Origin: an uncultured Porphyromonadaceae bacterium
GTDB taxonomy: Bacteria; Bacteroidota; Bacteroidia; Bacteroidales; Muribaculaceae
Length of the DNA: 64,000 bases
NCBI GenBank assembly: GCA_947178215.1
Contig: CAMWXJ010000006.1
Span: 1-64,000 of the forward strand
Reading direction: 5' to 3'
In this document: in pieces, positions 17,924 to 27,213 of the stretch
Numbering within the stretch: position 1 is the first letter of the stretch
Layout: each line of letters begins with the position of its first letter
Notes under the pieces: generated by a model
The model's input: only the letters and a program-made list of their open reading frames with translations
What the model was told of the DNA's origin: nothing
Database searches by the model: none
Program-made: the position numbers and the translations under genes

Positions 17924-18496
17924 ATGCCCAACGAGCTCCACCTCATCGACCGCCTCCGGCAATCCGACTACGACGCATTTTCGACCCTCTATCGAAGATA
18001 TAGTCCGCGCGTGTACCATACGGTACTGCGCATGTTCGGCAATGCCGACGTGGCGGCCGATGTGGTGCAGGACCTCTTTCTCAAAATATGGGAAAAGCGG
18101 GCCGACATGGACCCCTCCGGAAATTTCGAGGCATATATCCATGTTGTAGCCCGCAATCTTGCTTACAGCTATCTCCGAAACGAGCTTGACAAGCTCGAAA
18201 ACATTTCGACGGCCGAAGCCGCAGCGATGTGCGCCGGCGGCGACGATCCGTCGAAAGAACTTGAAGCGATGTCGACAGGAGAGTTTATCAGGAGGATAAT
18301 CGACTCTATGCCTCCTGTCAGGCGTCAGATTTTCATAATGAGTCGTTTCGACAATCTGTCACACAAGGAGATTGCCGCGCGGATGAATATCAGCGAGCGC
18401 ACCGTAGAAAGTCATATCTATCAGGCGTTGAAGATAATTCACAAGTCGCTCGGCTTATTTGCCGTAGCGTTGCTCCCCGCGGCAATCTCAGTCTGA
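17924..18496 (+). CDS. ECF-type sigma factor of the PUL
   Basis: 190 residues. Region 2 is visible in 'YDAFSTLYRRYSPRVYHTVLRMF' (in part) and 'DVVQDLFLKIWEKR', region 4 in 'MPPVRRQIFIMSRFDNLSHKEIA' with the HTH 'MNISERTVESHIYQALK'. In Bacteroidetes PULs this kind of sigma factor normally sits directly before its FecR anti-sigma gene. Here no anti-sigma gene is adjacent. It is fused in an operon behind GH35 (4-base gap) and faces the GH3 gene tail to tail (4-base gap). The only FecR in the locus is 12 kb away at 30767-31777 on the other strand, where a sigma gene is missing. I infer they are partners. Confidence 0.85.
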   Translation: MPNELHLIDRLRQSDYDAFSTLYRRYSPRVYHTVLRMFGNADVAADVVQDLFLKIWEKRADMDPSGNFEAYIHVVARNLAYSYLRNELDKLENISTAEAAAMCAGGDDPSKELEAMSTGEFIRRIIDSMPPVRRQIFIMSRFDNLSHKEIAARMNISERTVESHIYQALKIIHKSLGLFAVALLPAAISV

Positions 18497-18500
18497 GCGG

Positions 18501-20951
18501 TCAGTCTATATCGACATCATTCATCATTTTGGCCTTGACACCCTCAGCCGTCGAAAGCCTTGCCCCCTCCGAGCCTACCCAGAACGAGTCGGAAAGACGA
18601 ATATCATCGTACGACGACCCTATCATCACCTTGAACTCGCCGGGCTCGACCACTTTCTCGCCCGCGGCATTGATGAGCACAATATCATCGGGCGAGATGT
18701 CGAAGCTCACCGTACGGGTCTCTCCGGGAACCAGACTTATGCGACGGAATCCGCGGAGATTTTTCTCATAAGTGGTGGTGCTGCTGACAACATCGCGCAG
18801 ATACATCTGCACCACCTCGTCGCCGGCCACATCGCCGGTGTTGGTCACTCGACACGACACCGTAACATTACCGTCGGCACGGGGATTTTCTATCACCAGA
18901 TTGTCGTAGCCGAACTTTGTGTACGACAGTCCGTGGCCGAAGCAGTACAGCAGTCCGGTATTGCTCACCGAGTAGCCGTCGGGCTCGTAATTGGCATTAG
19001 GCTTTGTCGGGACATTCATAGGGAGCTGCCCCACGCTCCTCGGCCATGTGCCGTTGAGCTTACCACCCGGATTATAGTCGCCTTTTATAGCTTCGGCAAG
19101 AGCCGTGCCCGCCTGAGCGCCGGGGTAGCCGGCCGCAAGCACGGCGCCGCAATATCTGTCGGCATAATTGATTGAGGCCGGACGCCCCCAGATAAGGACC
19201 ATAACTACCGGCTTGCCTGTTGCCACCATTGCCTCCACGAGAGCCTGCTGATGACCGGGCAAATCAAGACTCGTGCGCGTACGGCTCTCGCCCGAGGTGT
19301 AGACGCCGTCGCCTACGGCAAGCACCACTACATCGCTCCTGCGGGCCAGGCTGACGGCCTCGTCAATCATGGCTTGCTCTGCCGCTGTCAATGTGTCGGG
19401 GATAAGCTCGTTTGCCGGCCAGCCTTTGCTCACAAGGTCAATGCCACGCGCATACTCCACGCTCACAGTGGTATCGGAGCCATAAGCATCTGTCAGACCT
19501 TGGAGCAAGCTCACATACCCCTTGTAGTCCGACGGACCGTAGTGGGTTGACACATACTGGCTCCCGGTGGCGTTGGGTCCCACTACCGCTATACGCTTGT
19601 ACTTGTTGCCGAGCGGAAGCAGACTGCTGTCGTTTTTAAGTAACACGATACATTCGCGCGAGGCACGGAGAGCCACATCCATGTGTTCGGGGCTGCCTAC
19701 CATGTCGCCCGCCGTTTCCTTATCGCCGGTATAAGGATTGTCAAACAGGCCGAGCCAGAACTTCACCCTCAGCACGTCGGCTACAAGAGAGTCGACAGTG
19801 GCCGTCTCTATCGCACCCTCCTCAACGAGCTTGCGTATGTTGCCTATGTACTCGTCGGGAGCGGTAAAGTCGGTACGCACATTAAGTCCTGCCTGCAATG
19901 CCATACGGCAGGCATCCTTATGGTCGGCGGCCACGTGATGAACATCCGACAGACGCCCTATCGCATAGCTGTCGCTCACCACATAGCCCTTGAAGCCCAT
20001 CTCGTCTCGCAGCAGATTGCGAAGATATTTGCGACTGCCGGCAAATACATCGCCGTCATAGTCGGCATAAGAGCACATCACGCCGAGGGCGTTAGCCTCG
20101 CCAAACACTCTGCGAAACGGATATTCGTGGATATAAAACATCTCCGACGGGGTTATGTGGGGGTCGGTGCGGGCATCCCACTGCCTGGCGCCCTTGCAGT
20201 CGCCGTAGCCGACAAAATGCTTGGGAGTGGACACCACACGCTCGTCCTGAATACCCTTGGCCATGGCCACGCCTATTTCAGCAACCAGAAACGGCTCTTC
20301 GGCGATACTGCCGTCCCACCGTCCCCAACGCTGGTCACGGGCCACGTCGAGTATTGGAGCGTAGACGTTGGTATAGCCGAGAGCACGCGCCTCGCGGCCC
20401 TCAACACGTCCTTGGAGATAGGCGAGCTCCGTATCCCACGTGCATCCTAATCCGTTCATCGACGGGAAGCTTGTAGCTCCCGACGCCGTAAGGCCGCGGA
20501 TGCCCTCGTTGGTAAAATCGACGGGTATGCCCAGGCGCGTATGTTCGACAAAGAAACGCTGCACCTCGGCCAGACTCTCGGCCAGACGTGCCGCATCTTT
20601 CACCTCGCGGTTGAGATGCTCGTCGATGTTGGCTATTCCGTCTTTCAGCACCATCTCTTTCCATGCTGCGGTGGGTACACTGTCGGCAAGAGCCTTTTTG
20701 TAGCCGTAGTATGTAGCCAGCTGACACGATTTCTCTTCAAGAGTCATCTGGCTCAGGAGGTTGAGGATACGCGCATCAGTATCGGCAGCAGGATTTTCAT
20801 ACACATCCATAACGCCGTTTTTATTGAAGTCAATCCACCCCTTATGATATATTTCTTTTTTATGCGGAAGTGATTGCTTCTTTATTGCCTGTGAGGGCAG
20901 CACCGCCAGGGCCAAGGCCACAGCGGCTATCATTCTTGTTTTCATTATCAC
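18501..20951 (-). CDS. GH3 beta-glucosidase/beta-xylosidase family enzyme
   Basis: 816 residues with a signal peptide (start at 20951, or the Met two codons later). The GH3 N-terminal barrel carries 'KHFVGYGDCKGARQWD' and the nucleophile Asp in 'GYVVSDSYAIG' (about residue 336). The alpha/beta sandwich domain follows ('VAVGDGVYTSGESRTR'), then a fibronectin-III-like C-terminal domain ('DVVSSTTTYEKNLRGF'). It resembles BglX-type periplasmic enzymes that trim beta-linked oligosaccharides. Last gene of the minus-strand PUL operon. Substrate (glucose versus xylose or arabinose) cannot be settled from sequence. Confidence 0.92.
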   Translation of the reverse strand: MIMKTRMIAAVALALAVLPSQAIKKQSLPHKKEIYHKGWIDFNKNGVMDVYENPAADTDARILNLLSQMTLEEKSCQLATYYGYKKALADSVPTAAWKEMVLKDGIANIDEHLNREVKDAARLAESLAEVQRFFVEHTRLGIPVDFTNEGIRGLTASGATSFPSMNGLGCTWDTELAYLQGRVEGREARALGYTNVYAPILDVARDQRWGRWDGSIAEEPFLVAEIGVAMAKGIQDERVVSTPKHFVGYGDCKGARQWDARTDPHITPSEMFYIHEYPFRRVFGEANALGVMCSYADYDGDVFAGSRKYLRNLLRDEMGFKGYVVSDSYAIGRLSDVHHVAADHKDACRMALQAGLNVRTDFTAPDEYIGNIRKLVEEGAIETATVDSLVADVLRVKFWLGLFDNPYTGDKETAGDMVGSPEHMDVALRASRECIVLLKNDSSLLPLGNKYKRIAVVGPNATGSQYVSTHYGPSDYKGYVSLLQGLTDAYGSDTTVSVEYARGIDLVSKGWPANELIPDTLTAAEQAMIDEAVSLARRSDVVVLAVGDGVYTSGESRTRTSLDLPGHQQALVEAMVATGKPVVMVLIWGRPASINYADRYCGAVLAAGYPGAQAGTALAEAIKGDYNPGGKLNGTWPRSVGQLPMNVPTKPNANYEPDGYSVSNTGLLYCFGHGLSYTKFGYDNLVIENPRADGNVTVSCRVTNTGDVAGDEVVQMYLRDVVSSTTTYEKNLRGFRRISLVPGETRTVSFDISPDDIVLINAAGEKVVEPGEFKVMIGSSYDDIRLSDSFWVGSEGARLSTAEGVKAKMMNDVDID

Positions 20952-21011
20952 TAACTGATTTTAAGTTGTAAAGAAATGATTTAAACCGATTACAGCATCA
21001 GACTACCTGAT

Positions 21012-23867
21012 TCAATAAAAGGTTATCTCGGTCACACCGGCTCTGCCTTCCGATACCTTCCCCACAGTAAGGCGCAGATACCTCATCTCACGATTGACGG
21101 GAAAAGGCTTGAAATCCCAGCCTGAACACTCGCGCTCAACGAGCGGAGTCCAGTGGGTGCCGTCGGTCGACGTCTCTACCGTATGTCGGTAAAAAGAGCT
21201 GTCTTTCTGAAAGCGTATGCGGCAAGCCTCAACCCACCGGTCACCTCCAAGGTCTACGGTGATGCTCTGCGGGAGCGAATCTGACGGCGCTATCCACCAT
21301 GTGTTGTCGTCTCCGTCGATTACCGCCCCAAGGTCACTGCCATTGCCCGCGACGTCGGCGACAGCCAAAGGCTTTTTGCGAAGCATGCGTTGCTGCCATG
21401 TTGATTCTTTCACCACGACACCGTCTTCCTCGTTTCCGCCGTAAGGTTCATGTTCGGCCAAGCCGACATACTTACCACGGTACTCGCTTACGGCGACAAC
21501 GGCCTCATCACCGGCCACACCGTCGGCGGAAGCGGTAAGCCGCAACTCTCCGGCCTGCTTGCCGGTACGCACGAAATAAAACGCCACACCGCCGTCGGGC
21601 ATCTGAGGATTTATGCCAAGCCTGTCTATGCCGTCGCCCACAAGAGTGGCATCACCATCTACGGCAAGAGTTACATTAGACTCAAAACGTGAGATACGGT
21701 TGCCTTCGTCGTCGCACACAATTACATATACCGGAATAAGGTCGCAACCGTCGGCCACAGGCTCAATGCCGTCGGTGCCAACCACAATCTTCAATCGGCT
21801 CGCACTGCCCGGAGTGGATATTCTGTGCTCCGCGACAGGCTCGTCGCTGATAAAGGCCACCGCTTTCAGCTCTCCGGCCTCATAGTCGCCGAGATTGAAG
21901 CGGAAAATGGGCGAGCCTCCCTTTGATGTTATATTAGGATATGCCGCCGAAGCATCGGCGCGCGTCACTGTACCCGCCAGCTTTCCGTTGCGGTAGAGGC
22001 ACACCCTGTCAGCGTTTGAGAACACTGTCACACATGTGTCAGCCGTATTGTCGGACGCGATATAAACCATAGGCGACGACTCCCCGGGAGAGAGCATACT
22101 TTTCAGCATAAAGAGGCTCGGCTTCGGATAACGCGTCATATCCACGGCACCGCTATACATCGTCTCGTCCTGGCTACCACGGGCATAGTCGTTGTAGCTC
22201 CATAGGAAATGACCGGCCATAAAGGGGTTGGCGTCGAGCATACACCAGTCAAAATAGCCGTCACCTTCGAGCTGACCCAAGCGGCTGTAACACTGCCTCA
22301 AAAGCTGATCGTATGGCTCGCTTAGACTTGCTCGCGGCTTGTCGCCCACACCATCACCCCACTCTCGCGTGAGAAGCGGCCTTACGGCAATAAGATTTTC
22401 GGGGATATTTGTCAATACATTGCCATCGGAGGGAAAAGCGCATACCTGCTTGTAAAGCACGTCGAAATATGGAGCCATCTCTTCGTGACCGAAATAATCG
22501 CCCGAGGTGTACATCTGATTGCCCGGATATTCTCTGTGGGCTATCCGATATAAAGAGTCGGCGAGTCCTACGGGATAGCGTGTCTCGTTGAGCATAGTTT
22601 CCCATACTATTATTGACGGATGGTTGCGGTCGCGGCGTATCATCTGCCTCACCGCCTCGCATACTCTCTCAGCAAACACCGGGTCGGCATTGAAATATTG
22701 CCATCCGGGGATACACTCCACGACAAGCAGTCCGTAACGGTCACAGGCATCTAGAAAAGCGGGGTCGTGAGGATAATGGGCTGCCCTCACGGCATTGAAT
22801 CCACTTTCACGCATTGCTTTCGCTTCGCGCTCCTGCATGGAGTTGGGCGCTGCGTCACCGATATAAGGATATGCCTGATGACGGTTGGCTCCACGCAGAT
22901 AGAGCGGCCTGCCGTTGATTGAAAAGCCATTACGGATGTCGAAAGATATGGTACGGATGCCGGCAGCAGTGCTCACAATGTCGGCCACGCGATCTCCCGC
23001 TACTATCTCCGTCGTGATGCGGTAGAGATAGGGGTCCTGCGGATGCCACAGCCTGGGTCGCTCCACCGTGAGAGTCTGCGACAAAGCGGCTGTACCGCCG
23101 GCCTTTACAGCCAGACGGCAGGTATCGGAGGTCACCACATTGCCGTCAGCATCGGTGAGGGTTGTCAACACCGCGATATTCTCCCTCTTGCCAAGCAACG
23201 AACGGAGGTGGGTATCCACCTTTACAAGCGCGCGCTCTTCATTGACTTCGGGATAGGAAACGAATACTCCGCCGCCGGCCTCGACATCCTCCTGCAACGG
23301 GTCGGTGACAAAGACAGGGTCGGTGACTACAAGACTTACATCACGATAGATACCGCTGTAATAGTAGAAATCCATATCGGCCTGAGGCTTTCCCGGAGGG
23401 GTAAGCGGGTCGTGGGACGCGTCGACTCTGACCGCGAGGAGATTTGGTTCGCCATGCTTCACCCTGTCGGTGATGTCTACCGTAAATCCCAGATAGCCCC
23501 CATGGTGCGACGCTATGCTGTCGCCGTTGAGAAACACGCTGCAATTTGTCATCACACCCTCGAAGTGTATGGCCACGCGCTTCCCTTCCGTCTCCGGTGC
23601 TACGGTAAACGACCTCCGGTACCAGCCAACGCCGTCATATATTATGTCGCCTCCGCAATGTTTCTTTTCAAGTTGCATTACATGCGGAATCACCGCCGGA
23701 ATCCAGTCGGCGTCGGAAATCAACAAGGATGCTCCCTCGGGGTGGTCGCCCCTGTGAAAAGCCCAGTCGGTGTTGAAGTTCAATATCTCTCTTCCGCTGA
23801 CCGGGCAGCAGAATATGTTGCACGCTATCAGAAGCAGCGACACTCCAAGAATATCTGCAATCTTCAT
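21012..23867 (-). CDS. GH2 beta-galactosidase-like enzyme with C-terminal discoidin domain
   Basis: 951 residues with a signal peptide. Domain order: GH2 sugar-binding domain (about 30-185), immunoglobulin-like domain (about 190-300), TIM barrel (about 305-610) with acid/base Glu in 'WETMLNETRYP' and the likely nucleophile Glu in 'LLTREWGDGVGD'. Then come DUF4982-type and Ig-like modules (about 620-790) and an F5/8 type C domain at the end ('AVIDGDDNTWWIAPSDSLPQ'). The barrel has an unusual spacing between the catalytic Glu residues for a classical LacZ, but fits PUL-type GH2. Located between GH43 and GH3 in one operon. Confidence 0.9.
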   Translation of the reverse strand: MKIADILGVSLLLIACNIFCCPVSGREILNFNTDWAFHRGDHPEGASLLISDADWIPAVIPHVMQLEKKHCGGDIIYDGVGWYRRSFTVAPETEGKRVAIHFEGVMTNCSVFLNGDSIASHHGGYLGFTVDITDRVKHGEPNLLAVRVDASHDPLTPPGKPQADMDFYYYSGIYRDVSLVVTDPVFVTDPLQEDVEAGGGVFVSYPEVNEERALVKVDTHLRSLLGKRENIAVLTTLTDADGNVVTSDTCRLAVKAGGTAALSQTLTVERPRLWHPQDPYLYRITTEIVAGDRVADIVSTAAGIRTISFDIRNGFSINGRPLYLRGANRHQAYPYIGDAAPNSMQEREAKAMRESGFNAVRAAHYPHDPAFLDACDRYGLLVVECIPGWQYFNADPVFAERVCEAVRQMIRRDRNHPSIIVWETMLNETRYPVGLADSLYRIAHREYPGNQMYTSGDYFGHEEMAPYFDVLYKQVCAFPSDGNVLTNIPENLIAVRPLLTREWGDGVGDKPRASLSEPYDQLLRQCYSRLGQLEGDGYFDWCMLDANPFMAGHFLWSYNDYARGSQDETMYSGAVDMTRYPKPSLFMLKSMLSPGESSPMVYIASDNTADTCVTVFSNADRVCLYRNGKLAGTVTRADASAAYPNITSKGGSPIFRFNLGDYEAGELKAVAFISDEPVAEHRISTPGSASRLKIVVGTDGIEPVADGCDLIPVYVIVCDDEGNRISRFESNVTLAVDGDATLVGDGIDRLGINPQMPDGGVAFYFVRTGKQAGELRLTASADGVAGDEAVVAVSEYRGKYVGLAEHEPYGGNEEDGVVVKESTWQQRMLRKKPLAVADVAGNGSDLGAVIDGDDNTWWIAPSDSLPQSITVDLGGDRWVEACRIRFQKDSSFYRHTVETSTDGTHWTPLVERECSGWDFKPFPVNREMRYLRLTVGKVSEGRAGVTEITFY

Positions 23868-23884
23868 GGTCGATGAATGAGTCG

Positions 23885-25471
23885 TTATTTCGGTGAGTAA
23901 TGAAACCAGTCGAAATCGGCGTAGCCGCCGGCTCCCTCTTCTGTCGTAGAGAAATTGAAGAGTGCAAAGCGATTGGCCGTCCAGTCAAGTCCAAGCCCCA
24001 TCTTCAAGGTGTCGCCTATTCGGTGAAATTCCACCCCGTCGAGGCTGTAAAAGAATGTCGCGGAAAAATCGCGGTCGGTCACTCTTGCCCTAAACCATAC
24101 CTTGTCGATATTCTCAGGCAGCTCAAGCGTCTCTACATCGGTGCCGTCGTTGTTCATCACTATGGCATCATGGCCGTTAGAGCGCCTCACAGCAGCGTAT
24201 GCGTAAGGAAACTGGAAGATAGCCAGGCCGGCGATATTGCCGTCGCTGAGACCGGTCGTCTCCATGCACAAAGTACCCTGCGAAAGCGGCCCCTGCACTC
24301 GTTGGGTAAGAGTGTTGCGTGCGTCTTTCAGGTCGTGAGCCGGCGATGCCGCGATACGCATGAATCCGCGGCGCTCCGTCAGCGACATGCGCGTAGTGTC
24401 GGGATTGTGATTCCACTGCCATTGGAGACCGAGGCGGGGAGAATCAAACTCGTCGGAGGTGGCGGGGACTGAAACAGGTCCGTCGCTACCTGTCGCCGGC
24501 TTAGGATATGTGGCAATATCCCGTCCGTTGTCGCCGAGCATAGGCCAGCCGTCGACCCATTTCACAGGTACAAGATGAGGCACACGTCCTATCGGTCCCC
24601 GATCCTGCATAATCACAAACCACCAGTCGCCGTTGCTCAGCTCCACCATTCCGCCCTGATGCAGTCCGTTACCGGGATATGAGCTGTCGTCGTCCATGAT
24701 TATCTTATATTCGTACGGGCCGGTAATCGAATCAGAACGCAGGCATACCTGCCAACCTTCCGTTCCGCCGGCCGGGCAAGTGATATAATATTTCCCGTCA
24801 ATTTTGTACATGTGCGAGCCCTCCATGCCGAAATAGCCGCCGAGCCTGCGCTCCTTGTCAAAGCGCCGGTTCCAGATTTCCACGGGAGCGCCTACGGTGG
24901 ATGTCAGGTCGTCTGAAAGTCGTGTAAGCATAAGCCGCCCCTGCCCGTGCACCACATAAGCACTCCCGTCATCGTCGAAAAAGAGTCCTGGATCGTAGAG
25001 ATAGTCAGGGAACACAGTCCTTTTCCACCGACCGGCAGGGTCGCTCGCCTCGCATATCGAGAATTGTCCCGGCTCATCACCCCAGTTGGGCGTGCAGAAT
25101 GCCACATAGAATTTTCCGTCGCGGTATCTTATGCTGTTGGCCCACGACCCTCGCAGATACATATTGCCACCTTTGAGGTCGTAGCGCGGGTCCTCGTCGT
25201 AGCGTTCCACGGCATAGCCCGCCATTTCCCAATTGACCAAATCTTTCGACCTGGCTATCGGACATCCCGGGACATAGTGCATGCTCGTGGAGACGAAATA
25301 AAATTCGTCGCCCACCCTTATAATATCGGGGTCGGGCCAGTCGCCCCACATGATGGGATTGGTGAAAGTACCGTCGCCGTTATCGGGGCTCCATGCCTCC
25401 TGCACACCGGCAGCGGTAAAGCCCGCTACGGTTGCCAAAGCTGTTATTATGGATTTAATGAAGCTGTTCAT
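23885..25471 (-). CDS. GH43 glycosidase (xylosidase/arabinofuranosidase type)
   Basis: 528 residues with a signal peptide (about 1-24). The five-bladed propeller is seen with the general-base Asp in 'GDWPDPDIIRVGDEF' (about 47), the pKa-modulating Asp in 'DPGLFFDDDGSAYVVHG' and the acid Glu in 'GYFGMEGSHMYKI'. The C-terminal third (about 345-525) is a concanavalin-like beta-sandwich typical of GH43 subfamilies acting on arabinoxylan or arabinogalactan. Gap to the GH2 gene is 17 bases, so both are one operon. It is the best hint that the substrate contains arabinose or xylose. Confidence 0.92.
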   Translation of the reverse strand: MNSFIKSIITALATVAGFTAAGVQEAWSPDNGDGTFTNPIMWGDWPDPDIIRVGDEFYFVSTSMHYVPGCPIARSKDLVNWEMAGYAVERYDEDPRYDLKGGNMYLRGSWANSIRYRDGKFYVAFCTPNWGDEPGQFSICEASDPAGRWKRTVFPDYLYDPGLFFDDDGSAYVVHGQGRLMLTRLSDDLTSTVGAPVEIWNRRFDKERRLGGYFGMEGSHMYKIDGKYYITCPAGGTEGWQVCLRSDSITGPYEYKIIMDDDSSYPGNGLHQGGMVELSNGDWWFVIMQDRGPIGRVPHLVPVKWVDGWPMLGDNGRDIATYPKPATGSDGPVSVPATSDEFDSPRLGLQWQWNHNPDTTRMSLTERRGFMRIAASPAHDLKDARNTLTQRVQGPLSQGTLCMETTGLSDGNIAGLAIFQFPYAYAAVRRSNGHDAIVMNNDGTDVETLELPENIDKVWFRARVTDRDFSATFFYSLDGVEFHRIGDTLKMGLGLDWTANRFALFNFSTTEEGAGGYADFDWFHYSPK

Positions 25472-25577
25472 GACTCAAAAAAAATTGGGGAGAGCCCTTC
25501 AATGAAGGCATTGACCGACTCTCCCCGATTCTCAATCTACTTTATCTAAAATATACCTATACCTATTATCTTCTGTA

Positions 25578-27185
25578 TCAATAACCTGGATTTTGCGTGA
25601 GATTGGGATTCTTTTCGAGATGCGACTGCATTATCGGCAGATATTTCTGATAGGGAGAGAATGTGCGATTCTCAATCAACTCCGTTCCGGAAATAACAGC
25701 TCTCTTCTCGGGGTCGGCCTCATTGTAATCGACAGTGCCTACGAAGCGTTCAAAGGGACCGTTCATCACCGTTTCGGCCACCATACGTCCCGACTCGTCG
25801 GTCCATCTGAGAATGTCGAATCGACGGAGACCCTCGCCTGCGAACTCCACACTGCGCTCACGGCGGATAAGCTGACGCAGAGCGTCGCGGGCGGCATATT
25901 TGTTGCGGTCGACAGGCGGCATTCCGGCACGCAGGCGCACGCGGTCGACGGCATTGTAGACCTCTTCCGACGGGCCGGTAAGCTCATTTACAGCTTCCGC
26001 ATAGCTCAGAAGCACTTCGGCATAGCGGAATATGATAGTACCCACGTTGGCATCCCACATGTCTCCGTAGTAGTCGGAACTTGTGCCGAGATATTTGGCC
26101 CATGTCAGGCCTGTTTTCGAAGCATTGTCGGCAGTGAGAGGATGATTGGGATTATTGGCTCCGTTGAGTGTGCGGTCGAGGGTATTGAAAATCCCGCCCT
26201 CCCAGTCTTTTCCGGGATAGAGCAGCGTCATAGCAAGGCGCGGATCGCGGTTGGCAAAGGGATGAACGGGGTCGTAGCCGCTGCCGGCCTCATCGCGGGT
26301 CAGGCCGTTTTTCATCTCGAAAGCATCGACCAGATTTTTCGACGGCACAATCGACGACCATCCGCCGTTGGCGTTGTTATACATCGTGGCTATTATCCAC
26401 GTCGACATCTGATTGCTGTCGTGGGTGGTGGAGATGATAATCTCGTCGGAGCCCTGCCCCTCCACCATAAACAGCTTGGCGAAATCCGATTCAAGATTGT
26501 AGCGCCCCATAGCCATGATAGCCTCCGAGGCTTCTTTGCAGCGCTGATAGTCGCCATAATAGAGAGCCGAACGCATTTTGAGCGCGAGAGCTGTGCCTCG
26601 GGCTATATAGCCGCGTTTTTCGGGCATCTCGCGCAGCATGGGTATAGCCTTGTCAAGCTCCGAATATATGAAGTCCTTGACCTCCTCCTCGGTATTGCGT
26701 GCCACCTGCGCTTCCTCGGCTGTCTGGTATGAGTCGATTATGGGCACTCCGCCATAAAACTGATTCATGAGGAAGTAGCGGAAAGCGCGGATAACCATAG
26801 CCTGGCCTTTCATGTTGTCTTTCTCCGACGCGTCAGCAAAGGGCACGTTCTCTATGTTGGTCAGAAAGTCGTTGCAGCGACGTATGGTGCTGAAGTTGTA
26901 ATAGTCCACGACATCGCCGGTGGGAGCCATAAGGCCGTTGCCCACTGTCTTCCAGCCCTCCCACTGGAAATTGTTATATCCGAAGTCGGAGCCGCAGTCG
27001 AGATAGAGTATATACGAATCATCGACCCAACCGCTGTAACAGCCCACAAGAAATTTCTGGGCGTCTACTTCTGTCTGCCAGGTTGTGGCCGGCGAAAGTG
27101 CATCGCCGGGATATGTGTCGAGAAAATCGGAGCACGACGTAGTCATTATCGCCGTCGCTGCGAGAATCCATTTATATATATTCAT
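25578..27185 (-). CDS. susD: SusD/RagB-type surface glycan-binding lipoprotein
   Basis: 535 residues, lipoprotein signal with Cys18 (TTSC). Surface lid that binds oligosaccharide over the SusC pore. The SusD N-terminal pattern 'CSDFLDTYPGDALSPATTWQ' and the RagB/SusD C-terminal part ('IRRERSVEFAGEGLRRFDILRW', about 435-457) are clear; TPR helices fill the N-terminal half. It directly follows the SusC gene (28-base gap), defining the PUL transporter pair. Confidence 0.95.
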   Translation of the reverse strand: MNIYKWILAATAIMTTSCSDFLDTYPGDALSPATTWQTEVDAQKFLVGCYSGWVDDSYILYLDCGSDFGYNNFQWEGWKTVGNGLMAPTGDVVDYYNFSTIRRCNDFLTNIENVPFADASEKDNMKGQAMVIRAFRYFLMNQFYGGVPIIDSYQTAEEAQVARNTEEEVKDFIYSELDKAIPMLREMPEKRGYIARGTALALKMRSALYYGDYQRCKEASEAIMAMGRYNLESDFAKLFMVEGQGSDEIIISTTHDSNQMSTWIIATMYNNANGGWSSIVPSKNLVDAFEMKNGLTRDEAGSGYDPVHPFANRDPRLAMTLLYPGKDWEGGIFNTLDRTLNGANNPNHPLTADNASKTGLTWAKYLGTSSDYYGDMWDANVGTIIFRYAEVLLSYAEAVNELTGPSEEVYNAVDRVRLRAGMPPVDRNKYAARDALRQLIRRERSVEFAGEGLRRFDILRWTDESGRMVAETVMNGPFERFVGTVDYNEADPEKRAVISGTELIENRTFSPYQKYLPIMQSHLEKNPNLTQNPGY

Positions 27186-27213
27186 GATATAGTGGAATGT
27201 AGAGTGAGGATAA